From assembly GCF_016745505.1 (NCBI RefSeq), contig NZ_JAERUC010000086.1, forward strand, positions 87,801 to 151,800: a stretch of DNA of 64,000 nucleotides, in the 5' to 3' direction. The notes below the pieces were generated by a model. That model had not been told where the DNA came from and did no database searches. It saw only the letters and a program-made list of their open reading frames with translations. Shown here piece by piece: positions 44,866 to 56,307 of the stretch. Positions within the stretch are counted from its first letter, which is position 1. The number at the start of each line of letters is the position of its first letter. This DNA is from Streptomyces silvae. GTDB lineage: Bacteria; Actinomycetota; Actinomycetes; Streptomycetales; Streptomycetaceae. Both the position numbers and the translations under genes were made by a program.

Positions 44866-45744
44866 ATGCCGTTCACGCTCAGCCATGCCGCAGCCGTGCT
44901 CCCGGGAATCCGCAGGTCCGGCGCGGGCCGTGGGCCTCTCGTCGCCTCCGCGCTGGTCGCCGGATCGTTCGCACCCGACATCACCTACTACGCGGACACG
45001 GTCGTGCCGGGGGCGATGGAGTTCGGCGAGGTGACACACGGCGTATGGGGAGTGTTCACCGTGGATGTCCTCATCACCGGGGCCCTGGTGGCACTGTGGC
45101 TGATGCTGCGCGAGCCCCTCGTCGCGTTGCTGCCCGGGGCGGCGCAGGGGCGTGTGCACGCCTTCGTGCGGGGGCGGCGCCGGGAGCCCGGCCGCCCGGT
45201 CCTTCCAGAGGCGGTGTGGTTCGTCGTGTCCGCCGTCATCGGCTCGGCGACCCATGTCGTGTGGGACGCCTTCACGCATCACGACCGGTGGGGCACGGAG
45301 CTGGTCCCCGGCCTCGACCGGAGCGTCGGTGGCCACCCGGTGTTCCAGATCGTCCAGTACGGCAGCTCGGCCGCGGCCCTCGTGGTCCTGGCGTGGTTCA
45401 CGTACACGGGCCTGCGGCGCATCGGGCCCGCTCCCGCCCCGGCATCCGTGCCGGTGCTGGGCCGGACCGAACGCAGATGGGCCGGGGCGCTCCTCGGGCT
45501 CTGCGTCCTGGTGGGCGTCGTCCACCGGTGTGCCCGCTGGTACGCCTGGTCCGGGCACCTCGACACGCCCCTCGACATCATCCCGACCGCGTGCTTCGGC
45601 GCCGGGGCGGGCCTGGCGGCCGGCCTGCTGCTGTACGGGGCGTGGATGCGGCTCCTGCGCAGGCCGCCCTCCGCGCCCCGGCCGCCGGACGCGCCCCGCG
45701 CGGACACCGCACGGAACAGCCCGGCCGGCCGGGACGCCGGCTGA
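44866..45744 (+). CDS. DUF4184 family membrane protein
   Basis: The 292-residue protein has the DUF4184 opening MPFTLSHAAAVLPGIR, SALVAGSFAPDITYY, a conserved SATHVVWDAFTHHDRWG segment with His/Asp typical of membrane-bound metal-dependent hydrolases, and five to six hydrophobic segments. The C-terminal 40 residues are Pro/Arg-rich. Activity has not been assigned to the family as far as I know. Convergent with polA. Confidence 0.88.
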   Translation: MPFTLSHAAAVLPGIRRSGAGRGPLVASALVAGSFAPDITYYADTVVPGAMEFGEVTHGVWGVFTVDVLITGALVALWLMLREPLVALLPGAAQGRVHAFVRGRRREPGRPVLPEAVWFVVSAVIGSATHVVWDAFTHHDRWGTELVPGLDRSVGGHPVFQIVQYGSSAAALVVLAWFTYTGLRRIGPAPAPASVPVLGRTERRWAGALLGLCVLVGVVHRCARWYAWSGHLDTPLDIIPTACFGAGAGLAAGLLLYGAWMRLLRRPPSAPRPPDAPRADTARNSPAGRDAG

Positions 45745-45756
45745 GGCGCGGAGACC

Positions 45757-45835
45757 GCCGGAACCCCTTGAGACCGTCGGAAAGCCCCTCTGGCCCCGGA
45801 AGCCCCTGAGGCCACGGAAGCCGCTGAACCTCAGG
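45757..45835. repeat. degenerate 19-bp repeats between DUF4184 and polA genes
   Basis: Four imperfect copies of a unit like GGAAGCCCCTGAGGCC follow each other with spacing of about 19-20 bases in the convergent intergenic gap. Several copies can form G/C stems, so the region may double as a terminator. Confidence 0.5.
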
Positions 45836-45865
45836 GCCCGCCGAGGCCTCCGAGGCCCCGAGGCC

Positions 45866-48577
45866 CTAGTGCGCGGCGGTCTCCCAGTCCTTGCCGACAC
45901 CGACGGAGACGTCCAGCGGCGCACGCAGCTCGACCGCCGTGGACATCTCGCGGCGCAGGATCTCCTCGACCTGCTCCCGCTCGCCCTTCGCGATCTCCAG
46001 CACGATTTCGTCGTGGACCTGGAGCAGCATCCGCGAGGTCAGCTTCGCCTCCGTCAGGGCCCGGTCCACGTGCAGCATCGCGACCTTCACGATGTCGGCT
46101 GCCGTCCCCTGGATCGGGGCGTTCAGCGCCATCCGCTCGGCGGCCTCGCGACGCTGGCGGTTGTCGCTGTTCAGGTCGGGGAGATAGCGGCGGCGGCCGA
46201 GGATCGTCTCGGTGTATCCGGTGGCCCTGGCCTCCTCCACGACCCGGTGCAGATAGTCACGCACCCCGCCGAACCGGAGGAAGTAGGTGTCCATCAGCCC
46301 GCGGGCCTCACCGGCCTCGATGTTCAGCTGCTGGGAGAGACCGAACGCGGAGAGCCCGTAGGCCAGTCCGTACGACATGGCCTTGATCTTGCGGCGCATC
46401 TCCGCGTCGACCGCCGACTTCTCGACGCCGAACACCTGCGAGGCGACCGTCGTGTGCAGGTCCTCGCCCGAGGTGAACGCCTCGATCAGACCGGCGTCCT
46501 CGGAGAGGTGGGCCATGACCCGCAGCTCGATCTGGCTGTAGTCGGCCGTCATCAGCGTCTCGAAGCCCTCGCCGACGACGAAGCCCCGGCGGATCGCCCG
46601 TCCCTCATCCGTACGCACGGGGATGTTCTGCAGGTTGGGGTCGGTGGAGGAGAGCCGTCCCGTCGCCGCGACCGTCTGGTTGAACGTGGTGTGGATACGG
46701 CCGTCCGCACCGATCGTCTTGATCAGGCCCTCGACCGTGACCCGCAGCTTCGCCTGCTCGCGGTGGCGCAGCATGATGACCGGCAGCTCGTGCTCGGTCT
46801 GCGCGGCCAGCCACGCCAGCGCGTCCGCGTCCGTCGTGTAACCCGTCTTCGTCTTCTTCGTCTTCGGCAGGGCCAGCTCGCCGAAGAGCACCTCCTGGAG
46901 CTGCTTGGGCGAGCCGAGGTTGAACTCGCGGCCCACCGCGGCGTGCGCCTCCTTCACCGCCTGCTGCACGGCACCGGCGAACTGCTGCTCCATGGACTCC
47001 AGGTGCGCCCGGTCCGCGGCGATGCCGTGCCGCTCCAGACGGGCCAGCATGATCGACGTCGGCAGCTCCATGTCGTACAGCAGCCCGGTGGCGCCGACCT
47101 CCTTCAGACGCGTCGTGAACGCGTCCCCGAGGTCCAGCACCGCGCGGGCCTGCGCCATCAGCGCGTCGGCCTCCGCGCGGTCGTCCGCGCCGAAGGCCAG
47201 CTGCCCGTCGGACGTGGGGGCCGGGGCCAGCTCACGCCCGAGGTACTCCACGGCCAGCGCGTCCAGGGCGAAGGAGCGGCGGCCGGGCTTGACGAGATAG
47301 GCGGCGAGCGCGGTGTCCATGGTGATGCCGTCCAGCCGCCAGCCCTGCTCGGGGAAGACCCGCAGGGCGTTCTTGGCGTTGTGCAGGACCTTGGGCCGCG
47401 CCGGGTCCGCCAGCCACTCGGCGAGGGCCCGGTCGTCGGCCTCGTCGAGCTCGGCCGGGTCCAGCCAGGCGGCGGCGCCGTCGGCGGCGGCGAGCGCGAG
47501 CTCCGTGACCGTGCCCGAACCCAGCGACCAGGTGTCGACGGTCATCACACCGAGCGGCTGCCCGCCGTGCTCCTCCAGCCACGGGGCGACCTCACCCGCG
47601 CCCAGCACCACGCCGTCCAGCTCGATGCCGGCCAGGGGCTCCGGCGGGCCGGCATCCTCCGCCCCCGGGTCGACGGCGAGCAGCCGCTCGCGCAGGCTCG
47701 GGTTACGGATCTCCAGGATGTCCAGCACCCCGGTGACCGCCGTGCGGTCGTACGGAGCGCGCTCCAGCTCCGCCGGGACCTTCGGCAGCTCCACGTCGCG
47801 GACCATCTCGGTCAGCACGCGGTTCATCTTCACCGCGTCCAGGTGGTCGCGGAAATTCTGGCCGGCCTTGCCCTTGACCTCGTCGGCCCGCTCGACCAGC
47901 TCCGCGAACGACCCGAACTGGTTGATCCACTTCGCCGCCGTCTTCTCCCCCACACCGGGGATACCCGGAAGGTTGTCCGACGGGTCACCGCGCAGCGCCG
48001 CGAAGTCCGGATACTGCCCCGGGGTGAGGCCGTACTTCTCCTGGACCTTCTCCGGGGTGAAGCGCGTCAGCTCCGAGACGCCCTTCGTCGGGTAGAGCAC
48101 CGTCACGTTGTCCGTGATCAGCTGGAACGAGTCGCGGTCACCCGTGACGATCAGCACCTCGAAGCCCGCCGCCTCGGCCTGCGTGGCCAGCGTCGCGATG
48201 ACGTCATCGGCCTCGAAACCGTCCACCGCGAACCGGTCCGCGTGCATCGCGTCCAGGAGCTCGCCGATCAGCTCGACCTGTCCCTTGAACTCGTCGGGGG
48301 TCTTGGAGCGGTTCGCCTTGTACTCGGGGAACTCCTGCGCACGCCATGTCTTGCGGGACACGTCGAACGCGACCGCGAAATGGGTGGGCGCCTCGTCGCG
48401 CAGCGTGTTCGCCAGCATCGACATGAAGCCGTACACGGCATTCGTCGGCTGCCCCGTCGCCGTCGTGAAATTCTCCGCGGGCAGGGCGAAGAACGCCCGG
48501 TACGCCAGGGAGTGCCCGTCCATCAGGAGCAGGCGCGGTCGGTTGTCTGCCGTCTTCTTCGATGCCGTCTCAGCCAC
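45866..48577 (-). CDS. polA: DNA polymerase I
   Basis: The 903-residue protein has a 5'-3' exonuclease domain (about 1-300: LLLMDGHSLAYRAFFALP, FEADDVIATLA, VTGDRDSFQLI, and the helix-hairpin-helix GDPSDNLPGIPGVGEKTAAK). The central domain has the proofreading fold but no DxE metal motif (VMTVDTWSLGSG), so proofreading is probably lost as in other actinobacterial Pol I. The polymerase domain has MTADYSQIELR (motif A), the O-helix RRKIKAMSYGLAYG and LQVHDEIVLE (motif C). The GTG at 48577 gives the usual VAETASKK start; longer frames upstream look non-coding. Confidence 0.96.
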   Translation of the reverse strand: MAETASKKTADNRPRLLLMDGHSLAYRAFFALPAENFTTATGQPTNAVYGFMSMLANTLRDEAPTHFAVAFDVSRKTWRAQEFPEYKANRSKTPDEFKGQVELIGELLDAMHADRFAVDGFEADDVIATLATQAEAAGFEVLIVTGDRDSFQLITDNVTVLYPTKGVSELTRFTPEKVQEKYGLTPGQYPDFAALRGDPSDNLPGIPGVGEKTAAKWINQFGSFAELVERADEVKGKAGQNFRDHLDAVKMNRVLTEMVRDVELPKVPAELERAPYDRTAVTGVLDILEIRNPSLRERLLAVDPGAEDAGPPEPLAGIELDGVVLGAGEVAPWLEEHGGQPLGVMTVDTWSLGSGTVTELALAAADGAAAWLDPAELDEADDRALAEWLADPARPKVLHNAKNALRVFPEQGWRLDGITMDTALAAYLVKPGRRSFALDALAVEYLGRELAPAPTSDGQLAFGADDRAEADALMAQARAVLDLGDAFTTRLKEVGATGLLYDMELPTSIMLARLERHGIAADRAHLESMEQQFAGAVQQAVKEAHAAVGREFNLGSPKQLQEVLFGELALPKTKKTKTGYTTDADALAWLAAQTEHELPVIMLRHREQAKLRVTVEGLIKTIGADGRIHTTFNQTVAATGRLSSTDPNLQNIPVRTDEGRAIRRGFVVGEGFETLMTADYSQIELRVMAHLSEDAGLIEAFTSGEDLHTTVASQVFGVEKSAVDAEMRRKIKAMSYGLAYGLSAFGLSQQLNIEAGEARGLMDTYFLRFGGVRDYLHRVVEEARATGYTETILGRRRYLPDLNSDNRQRREAAERMALNAPIQGTAADIVKVAMLHVDRALTEAKLTSRMLLQVHDEIVLEIAKGEREQVEEILRREMSTAVELRAPLDVSVGVGKDWETAAH

Positions 48578-48824
48578 GCCCCCGATCCTGCCACGGACCA
48601 CTGACAATCCGGACCGGCCACCGCCCCGGACCGCCCCCGCCACGGCCCCGAGCCGGTCTTCAGGCCCAGTCCGCTTCCCGCGGGACACCGCCGCACGCGT
48701 GCATGACAGGATCGAAGGACTGTGAAGGCGTAACAAGACGTGACAGGACGCCACGGCACGCACGGACGCGGCACCCGCGCCCGCACCGCGCCCGGAGGCG
48801 ACCGAAGGCTCGAAGGGGAGCACC

Positions 48825-51092
<2,268 letters not shown>

Positions 51093-51185
51093 GCACCCCG
51101 GCACCTCTCTAAGCGCACGCTCAGTCGTCTGATAAGAACAGTGCACACAGCAACGGACGAACGCACACGATCGGAGCCGGACCCC

Positions 51186-51656
51186 ATGGGCGAGCACACC
51201 GCACCCACGTTCCCCCAGGAGATCATCGACGAGTACGCGGCACTCGGCGTCGACCTCCCCGCACTCTTCTCCGCCGGCCACCTCGGCGAGCGCATGGGCG
51301 TCACCATCGTCGAGGCCTCCGCCGACCGCGTCGTGGGCACCATGCCCGTCGAAGGCAACACCCAGCCCTACGGACTGCTCCACGGCGGCGCCTCGGCCGT
51401 CCTCGCCGAGACCCTCGGCTCCATCGGCTCCATGCTCCACGGCGGCGCCACCAAGCTCGCCGTCGGCGTCGACCTGAACTGCACCCACCACCGCGGCGTC
51501 CGCAACGGCCTCGTCACCGGCGTCGCCACCCCCGTCCACCGCGGCCGCTCCACCGCCACGTACGAGATCGTCATCACCGACGAGCACGACAAGCGCGTCT
51601 GCACCGCCCGCCTCACCTGCCTCCTGCGCGACGCCCCGGCACCCGCCGCCAGCTGA
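51186..51656 (+). CDS. hotdog-fold thioesterase (PaaI/MenI-like)
   Basis: The 156-residue acyl-CoA thioesterase has LGERMGVTIVEASADRVVGTMPV, the helix motif QPYGLLHGGASAVLAETLGS (His-Gly-Gly with a catalytic Glu) and VGVDLNCTHHRGV. It is typical of stand-alone PaaI/DHNA-CoA thioesterases; DHNA-CoA hydrolysis in menaquinone synthesis or general acyl-CoA clearance are both possible. I chose ATG 51186; a GTG at 51141 would add 15 residues. A 17-bp hairpin terminator follows its stop. Confidence 0.9.
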   Translation: MGEHTAPTFPQEIIDEYAALGVDLPALFSAGHLGERMGVTIVEASADRVVGTMPVEGNTQPYGLLHGGASAVLAETLGSIGSMLHGGATKLAVGVDLNCTHHRGVRNGLVTGVATPVHRGRSTATYEIVITDEHDKRVCTARLTCLLRDAPAPAAS

Positions 51657-51673
51657 CCAACGCCTCAACACGC

Positions 51674-51718
51674 CTCTGCCCGGTCCGGAAAGCGCACCGC
51701 ATTCCGGACCGGGCAGAG
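51674..51718 (+). terminator. hairpin terminator after thioesterase
   Basis: CTCTGCCCGGTCCGGAA (51674-51690) pairs perfectly with 51702-51718 around an 11-base loop, 17 bases past the stop. No U-tract follows. Confidence 0.85.
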
Positions 51719-52249
51719 CCATATCCGGGCCCATGGCCGGAAGTTGACGGACACGCACGGTCAACACCTTTGACCCCCGCACCCGTTCCATGACCCACTT
51801 CAAGGGCCTCACGCCCTCGCGGCGCCTCAAACACATCTCACGGATGTAACACTGCGTAACATGTGTGCAATACACGAAAAACGTCGCGCACCCCGCACCC
51901 GCACTCCCCGCCGGCACTCCGCCGCGCCCCTTCCGCCCCGATTCGGGCGACAGCACCAAGATCAGCCCAAGCCCCTTAGCAGAGCTGCGGGTTCTCACCA
52001 TGCGGTCACTCCACCGCCCGGGCAAAAGCCGTACACCTCCACACTGCGACCAACAAGCCTTCCCCACGGCATAACAAGACAGTCACATCATCACCGGACC
52101 CATCCCGCACCCCCTCACCTGCCCTTAGAGTCACGGCCAGTCACCGCGCCGCCGGGCGCGTCTGCTGCACGGCCCTGTATCGACCAGTACGGCCCGGCGA
52201 TCGTCACGGCACCTCAGCAGAGGAGGCCGCGCCAGGGAAAGGACCTTTC
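51719..52249 (+). other. 531-base intergenic region upstream of the liv operon
   Basis: This stretch holds no gene I can support. It includes an inverted repeat ACACAT...ATGTGT (about 51832-51864) and AT-rich patches, unusual for this genome, so the liv promoter probably lies here. I could not fix a convincing -35/-10 pair. The liv start is GTG 52250 with GGGAAAGGA just upstream. Confidence 0.5.
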
Positions 52250-53473
52250 GTGCGACACCGTTCTTTGCTCATACTCACCACAGTGCTCACCACAGGCGCA
52301 CTCACGCTCACCGCCTGCGGATCGCGCGACGACGACTCCAAGAGCAGCGGCGGCGGCGACACCCAGACCGTCGTCATCGGTGTCGACGCACCCCTGACCG
52401 GCGACCTCTCCGCCCTCGGCCTCGGCATCAAGAACTCCGCCGACCTCGCCGTCAAGACCGCCAACAAGGACAAGACCGTCCCCGGCGTCAAATTCGAACT
52501 CCAGGCACTCGACGACCAGGCCCAGCCCTCCGTCGGCCAGCAGAACGCCCAGAAGTTCATCGGCAACAAGGACCTCCTCGGCGTCGTCGGCCCCCTGAAC
52601 TCCGGCGTCTCCCAGTCGATGCAGAAGCCGCTCAACGACGCCACCCTCACCCAGGTCTCCCCCGCCAACACCGGCACCGAGCTGACCCAGGGCAACAACT
52701 GGAAGACCGGCGACAAGAAGCGCCCCTTCAAGACGTACTTCCGCACCGCCACCACGGACGCGATCCAGGGTGCCTTCGCCGCGAAGTACCTCTTCGACAA
52801 CGCCAAGGTCAAGGACGTCTACCTCATCGACGACCAGAAGCCCTACGGCGCGGGCCTCGCCGCCTCCTTCAAGACGACCTTCACCGAGCTCGGCGGCAAG
52901 ATCGTCGGAACCGACCACATCAACCCCGACGACCGCGACTTCAACTCCGTCGTCACCAAGGTCAAGCGCTCCGGCGCCAAGGCCGTCTACTACGGCGGCG
53001 AGTACCCCGCCGGCGCCCCCCTGAGCCAGCAGCTCAAGGACAGCGTCCAGATCCCCCTCATGGGCGGCGACGGCATGTACAGCGCCGACTTCATCAGCCT
53101 CAACAAGAAGGCCGAAGGCGACATCGCGACCTCCGTCGGCAAGCCCGTCGAGGAACTCGACTCCGCCAAGAAGTTCATCGCCGACTACAAGACGGCCGGA
53201 TACAAGGACGCCTACGAGGCCTACGGCGGCGGCACCTACGACGCCACCTGGTCCATCATCGAGGCCGTCAAGGCCGTCGTCGCCGACAACGACGGCAAGC
53301 TCCCCGACGACGCCCGCGCCAAGGTCCTCGACGCCATGAGCAAGGTCAAGTTCGACGGCGTCACCGGCCCCGTCTCCTTCGACGAGTACGGCGACACCAC
53401 CAACACCATGATGACCGCCTACCAGGTCACCAGCGGCAAGTGGGCCTCCAAGCTCAGCGAGGCCGTCAAGTAG
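52250..53473 (+). CDS. livK: branched-chain amino acid ABC transporter, substrate-binding lipoprotein
   Basis: The 407-residue periplasmic-binding-protein fold (LivK/LivJ, peripla_BP_6 type) has lipobox LTLTAC with lipidated Cys23 and a Ser/Gly-rich spacer. IGVDAPLTGDLSALGLG, GVVGPLNSGVSQSMQKPL, YFRTATTDAIQGAFAAKYL and AYGGGTYDATWSIIEA follow. It captures leucine, isoleucine, valine or related amino acids outside the membrane for the permeases encoded next. GTG start. A hairpin follows its stop. Confidence 0.93.
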   Translation: MRHRSLLILTTVLTTGALTLTACGSRDDDSKSSGGGDTQTVVIGVDAPLTGDLSALGLGIKNSADLAVKTANKDKTVPGVKFELQALDDQAQPSVGQQNAQKFIGNKDLLGVVGPLNSGVSQSMQKPLNDATLTQVSPANTGTELTQGNNWKTGDKKRPFKTYFRTATTDAIQGAFAAKYLFDNAKVKDVYLIDDQKPYGAGLAASFKTTFTELGGKIVGTDHINPDDRDFNSVVTKVKRSGAKAVYYGGEYPAGAPLSQQLKDSVQIPLMGGDGMYSADFISLNKKAEGDIATSVGKPVEELDSAKKFIADYKTAGYKDAYEAYGGGTYDATWSIIEAVKAVVADNDGKLPDDARAKVLDAMSKVKFDGVTGPVSFDEYGDTTNTMMTAYQVTSGKWASKLSEAVK

Positions 53474-53514
53474 GTCCACCACGGACCCCACGGCCACAGC
53501 GCACTCACACAAGA

Positions 53515-53547
53515 CCGCGCGGGAGCGCTACGAGCACTCCCGCGCGG
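53515..53547 (+). terminator. intra-operon hairpin between livK and livH
   Basis: CCGCGCGGGAG (53515-53525) pairs perfectly with CTCCCGCGCGG (53537-53547), 42 bases past livK and 35 before livH. It can partly terminate transcription or protect the livK mRNA, raising binding protein over permease levels. Confidence 0.7.
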
Positions 53548-53581
53548 TGCCATATCCGAACCACTCCACGGAGGCCCTGCG

Positions 53582-54511
53582 GTGCACGAACTGCCGCAAC
53601 AGCTGGCCAATGGACTCATCCTCGGCGCGATGTACGGTCTCATCGCGATCGGTTACACGATGGTCTACGGAATCATCCAGCTCATCAACTTCGCACACGG
53701 CGAGATCTTCATGATCGGGGGCTTCGGAGCCCTCACGGTCTACCTCGGGCTTCCGTCCGGAGTCTCTCTGCTCGCTGCGATACCCCTCATGATCGCCGGC
53801 GGAGTCATATGCTCCGTCGCCATCAGCGTCGCCGCCGAACGCTTCGCCTACCGGCCCCTGCGCACGGCACCACGCCTCGCCCCCCTCATCACCGCCATCG
53901 GCCTCTCCCTCGCACTCCAGCAGGCCGTATGGATGTGGTACCCCGACGCCACCAAGGACCGCTCCTTCCCCCAGTTCAAGGGCGAAGCGATCGACATCCT
54001 CGGCGCCCACATCCAACGCGGCGACCTCTTCGTCCTCATCGCCGCACCCATCTGCATGCTCGCCCTCGGCCTCTTCGTCTCCAAGACACGCGCCGGCCGC
54101 GGCATGCAGGCGACCTCCCAGGACCCCGACACCGCCAAGCTCATGGGCATCAACACCGACCGCATCATCGTCATGGCCTTCGCCATCGGTGCCGCGTTCG
54201 CCGCCGTCGCCGCCGTCGCCTACGGGCTCAAGAACGGCCAGATCGGCTTCCGCATGGGCTTCATCATGGGCCTCAAAGCCTTCACCGCAGCCGTCCTCGG
54301 CGGCATCGGCAACATCTACGGCGCCATGCTCGGCGGAGTCGTCCTCGGTGTCGCCGAAGCACTCGCCACCGGCTACATGAGCGACGTACCCGGCATGGAA
54401 CTCTTCGGAGGCGGCGCCTGGAAGGACGTATGGGCCTTCGTGCTCCTCATCCTCGTCCTCCTCATACGCCCGCAAGGCCTGCTGGGCGAACGCGTCGCGG
54501 ACAGGGCGTGA
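53582..54511 (+). CDS. livH: branched-chain amino acid ABC transporter permease LivH
   Basis: The 309-residue permease has about eight membrane segments and the LivH pattern: GLILGAMYGLIAIGYTMVYG, QLINFAHGEIFMIGGF, and the cytoplasmic EAA-like loop with TSQDPDTAKLMGINTDRII, then AVLGGIGNIYGAMLGGVVLG. It forms the membrane channel with LivM. GTG start at 53582 with GGAGG upstream. livM starts five bases after its stop. Confidence 0.95.
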   Translation: MHELPQQLANGLILGAMYGLIAIGYTMVYGIIQLINFAHGEIFMIGGFGALTVYLGLPSGVSLLAAIPLMIAGGVICSVAISVAAERFAYRPLRTAPRLAPLITAIGLSLALQQAVWMWYPDATKDRSFPQFKGEAIDILGAHIQRGDLFVLIAAPICMLALGLFVSKTRAGRGMQATSQDPDTAKLMGINTDRIIVMAFAIGAAFAAVAAVAYGLKNGQIGFRMGFIMGLKAFTAAVLGGIGNIYGAMLGGVVLGVAEALATGYMSDVPGMELFGGGAWKDVWAFVLLILVLLIRPQGLLGERVADRA

Positions 54512-54516
54512 TACCC

Positions 54517-56307
54517 ATGACCACCAACACCGCCCTGCTCCCCCTGCCCACCACGGCAGCCCGCGCCACCACCACCGCCGGCGCCGCACTCGCCCTCATC
54601 GGCACCTTCCTCGCCTGGACCTACACCGACACCTTCCCCGGCGACCTCACCGTCACCGGATACCCCGGCGGACTCCAGGTCCTCACCCTCATCAGCGCAG
54701 CACTCACCCTCCTCTTCGTCCTCTCCGGATACAGCATCAAGGGCCTGCGCTGGCTCACCCCCGGCGGCACCAACAGCCCCACCCGGCTCCTCGCCATCGG
54801 CACCCTCCTCACCACCGCCTACACGGTCATCGCCGTCATCCTCACCAAGGACGACAACGAGAACCTCCTCGGCGTGGTCGAACTCGAACCCGGAGCCTGG
54901 GTCAGCCTCGTCGGCGCACTCGTCGCCGCCGTCGCCGCCCTCGGCCTCCCCAACGACCAGCCCGTCGACGACACCGCCACCGGCGCGTTCAGCCGATTCC
55001 TCGGCAGCCTCCGCGCCCCGGCACCCGCCCGCGCCAAAGCACTCCCCGCCTGGGCCGAAATCCTCATCATCGCCGTCGCCTTCGGCGTCGCCCTCGAGGT
55101 CTTCACCTACGGCATCGACACCGAGTACGCCGAACTCTTCATCGGCTACGTCATCGCCGTCGCCTTCGGATTCACCGCACTCACCCGGGCCGGACTCATC
55201 GCCCGCGTCACCGCGCTGACCTCCAAGCACCGCAACGTCACCCTGTGCGCCGCACTCGTCGCAGCCTTCTGCTTCCCCTTCACCCAGCAGAACGAGGAAT
55301 ACGCCCTCATCGGCGCCAACATCCTCATCTTCGCGACCGTCGCACTCGGCCTCAACGTCGTCGTCGGCCTCGCCGGCCTCCTCGACCTCGGCTACGTCGC
55401 CTTCCTCGGCGTCGGCGCCTACGCCGCGGCACTCGTCTCCGGCAGCCCCCTCTCCCCCGTCGGCGTCCAGTTCCCCTTCTGGGCCGCCGTCCTCACCGGA
55501 GCCGCGGTCTCCCTCGTCTTCGGCGTCGTCATCGGCGCCCCGACACTCCGCCTCCGCGGCGACTACCTCGCCATCGTCACCCTCGGATTCGGAGAGATCT
55601 TCCGCCTCACCGTCAACGCCCTCAACGGCGTCAGCGGCCCCGACCTCACCAACGGCTCCCAGGGCATCCCCAGCATCCCCGACCTCAAGCTCCTCGGCTT
55701 CGACTTCGGACTCAGCCACGACGTCGGCGGCTTCACCCTCGGCAGGTCAGCCAACTACTACCTGCTGATGCTCCTCTTCACCGCCGTCGTCGTCCTCGTC
55801 TTCCGACGCTCCGGAGAATCCCGCATCGGCCGCGCCTGGGTCGCCATCCGCGAGGACGAAACCGCAGCCACCGCCATGGGCATCAACGCCTTCCGGCTCA
55901 AACTGCTCGCCTTCGCCCTCGGCGCCACCCTCGCCGGCCTCGCCGGAACCGTGCAGGCGCACGTCTCCTACACGGTCACCCCCGAGCAGTACCAGTTCGC
56001 CGGTTCCGTACCCCCGAACTCCGTGTTCCTCCTCGCCGCCGTCGTGCTCGGCGGCATGGGAACCCTCAGCGGCCCCCTCGTCGGCGCCGCACTGCTCTAC
56101 CTCATCCCGGCCAAACTGCAGTTCATGCAGGACTACCAGCTCTTCCTCTTCGGAATCGCACTCATCCTCCTGATGCGCTTCCGCCCCGAAGGGCTCGTCG
56201 CCGACCGCCGCAAGCAGCTCGAATTCCACGAGACCGGCCAACTCGACGTACCACCGGACACACCACTCACCGACACAGCCGCCGGCACCACGAAGGCGGG
56301 GGCGTGA
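54517..56307 (+). CDS. livM: branched-chain amino acid ABC transporter permease LivM, with long N-terminal membrane extension
   Basis: The 596-residue product has a C-terminal ~330 residues that are standard LivM: GLNVVVGLAGLLDLGYVAFLG, GAPTLRLRGDYLAIVTLGFGE, NGSQGIPSIP, the EAA loop WVAIREDETAATAMGINAF and GGMGTLSGPLVGAALLYL. The first ~260 residues carry about six further hydrophobic segments and are an addition to the basic permease, of a kind seen in actinobacteria. Its role is unknown; coupling or sensing is possible. The end overlaps livG by GTGA. Confidence 0.93.
   Translation: MTTNTALLPLPTTAARATTTAGAALALIGTFLAWTYTDTFPGDLTVTGYPGGLQVLTLISAALTLLFVLSGYSIKGLRWLTPGGTNSPTRLLAIGTLLTTAYTVIAVILTKDDNENLLGVVELEPGAWVSLVGALVAAVAALGLPNDQPVDDTATGAFSRFLGSLRAPAPARAKALPAWAEILIIAVAFGVALEVFTYGIDTEYAELFIGYVIAVAFGFTALTRAGLIARVTALTSKHRNVTLCAALVAAFCFPFTQQNEEYALIGANILIFATVALGLNVVVGLAGLLDLGYVAFLGVGAYAAALVSGSPLSPVGVQFPFWAAVLTGAAVSLVFGVVIGAPTLRLRGDYLAIVTLGFGEIFRLTVNALNGVSGPDLTNGSQGIPSIPDLKLLGFDFGLSHDVGGFTLGRSANYYLLMLLFTAVVVLVFRRSGESRIGRAWVAIREDETAATAMGINAFRLKLLAFALGATLAGLAGTVQAHVSYTVTPEQYQFAGSVPPNSVFLLAAVVLGGMGTLSGPLVGAALLYLIPAKLQFMQDYQLFLFGIALILLMRFRPEGLVADRRKQLEFHETGQLDVPPDTPLTDTAAGTTKAGA

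Noticed and set aside
51999..52074. Possible leader peptide before livK
   Set aside because: The 22-24 codon frame has no Leu/Ile/Val run, no ribosome site and no terminator hairpin after it.
52103..52131. TAGAGT as a -10 element for the liv operon
   Set aside because: No acceptable -35 hexamer at 16-18 bases upstream; kept as unassigned.
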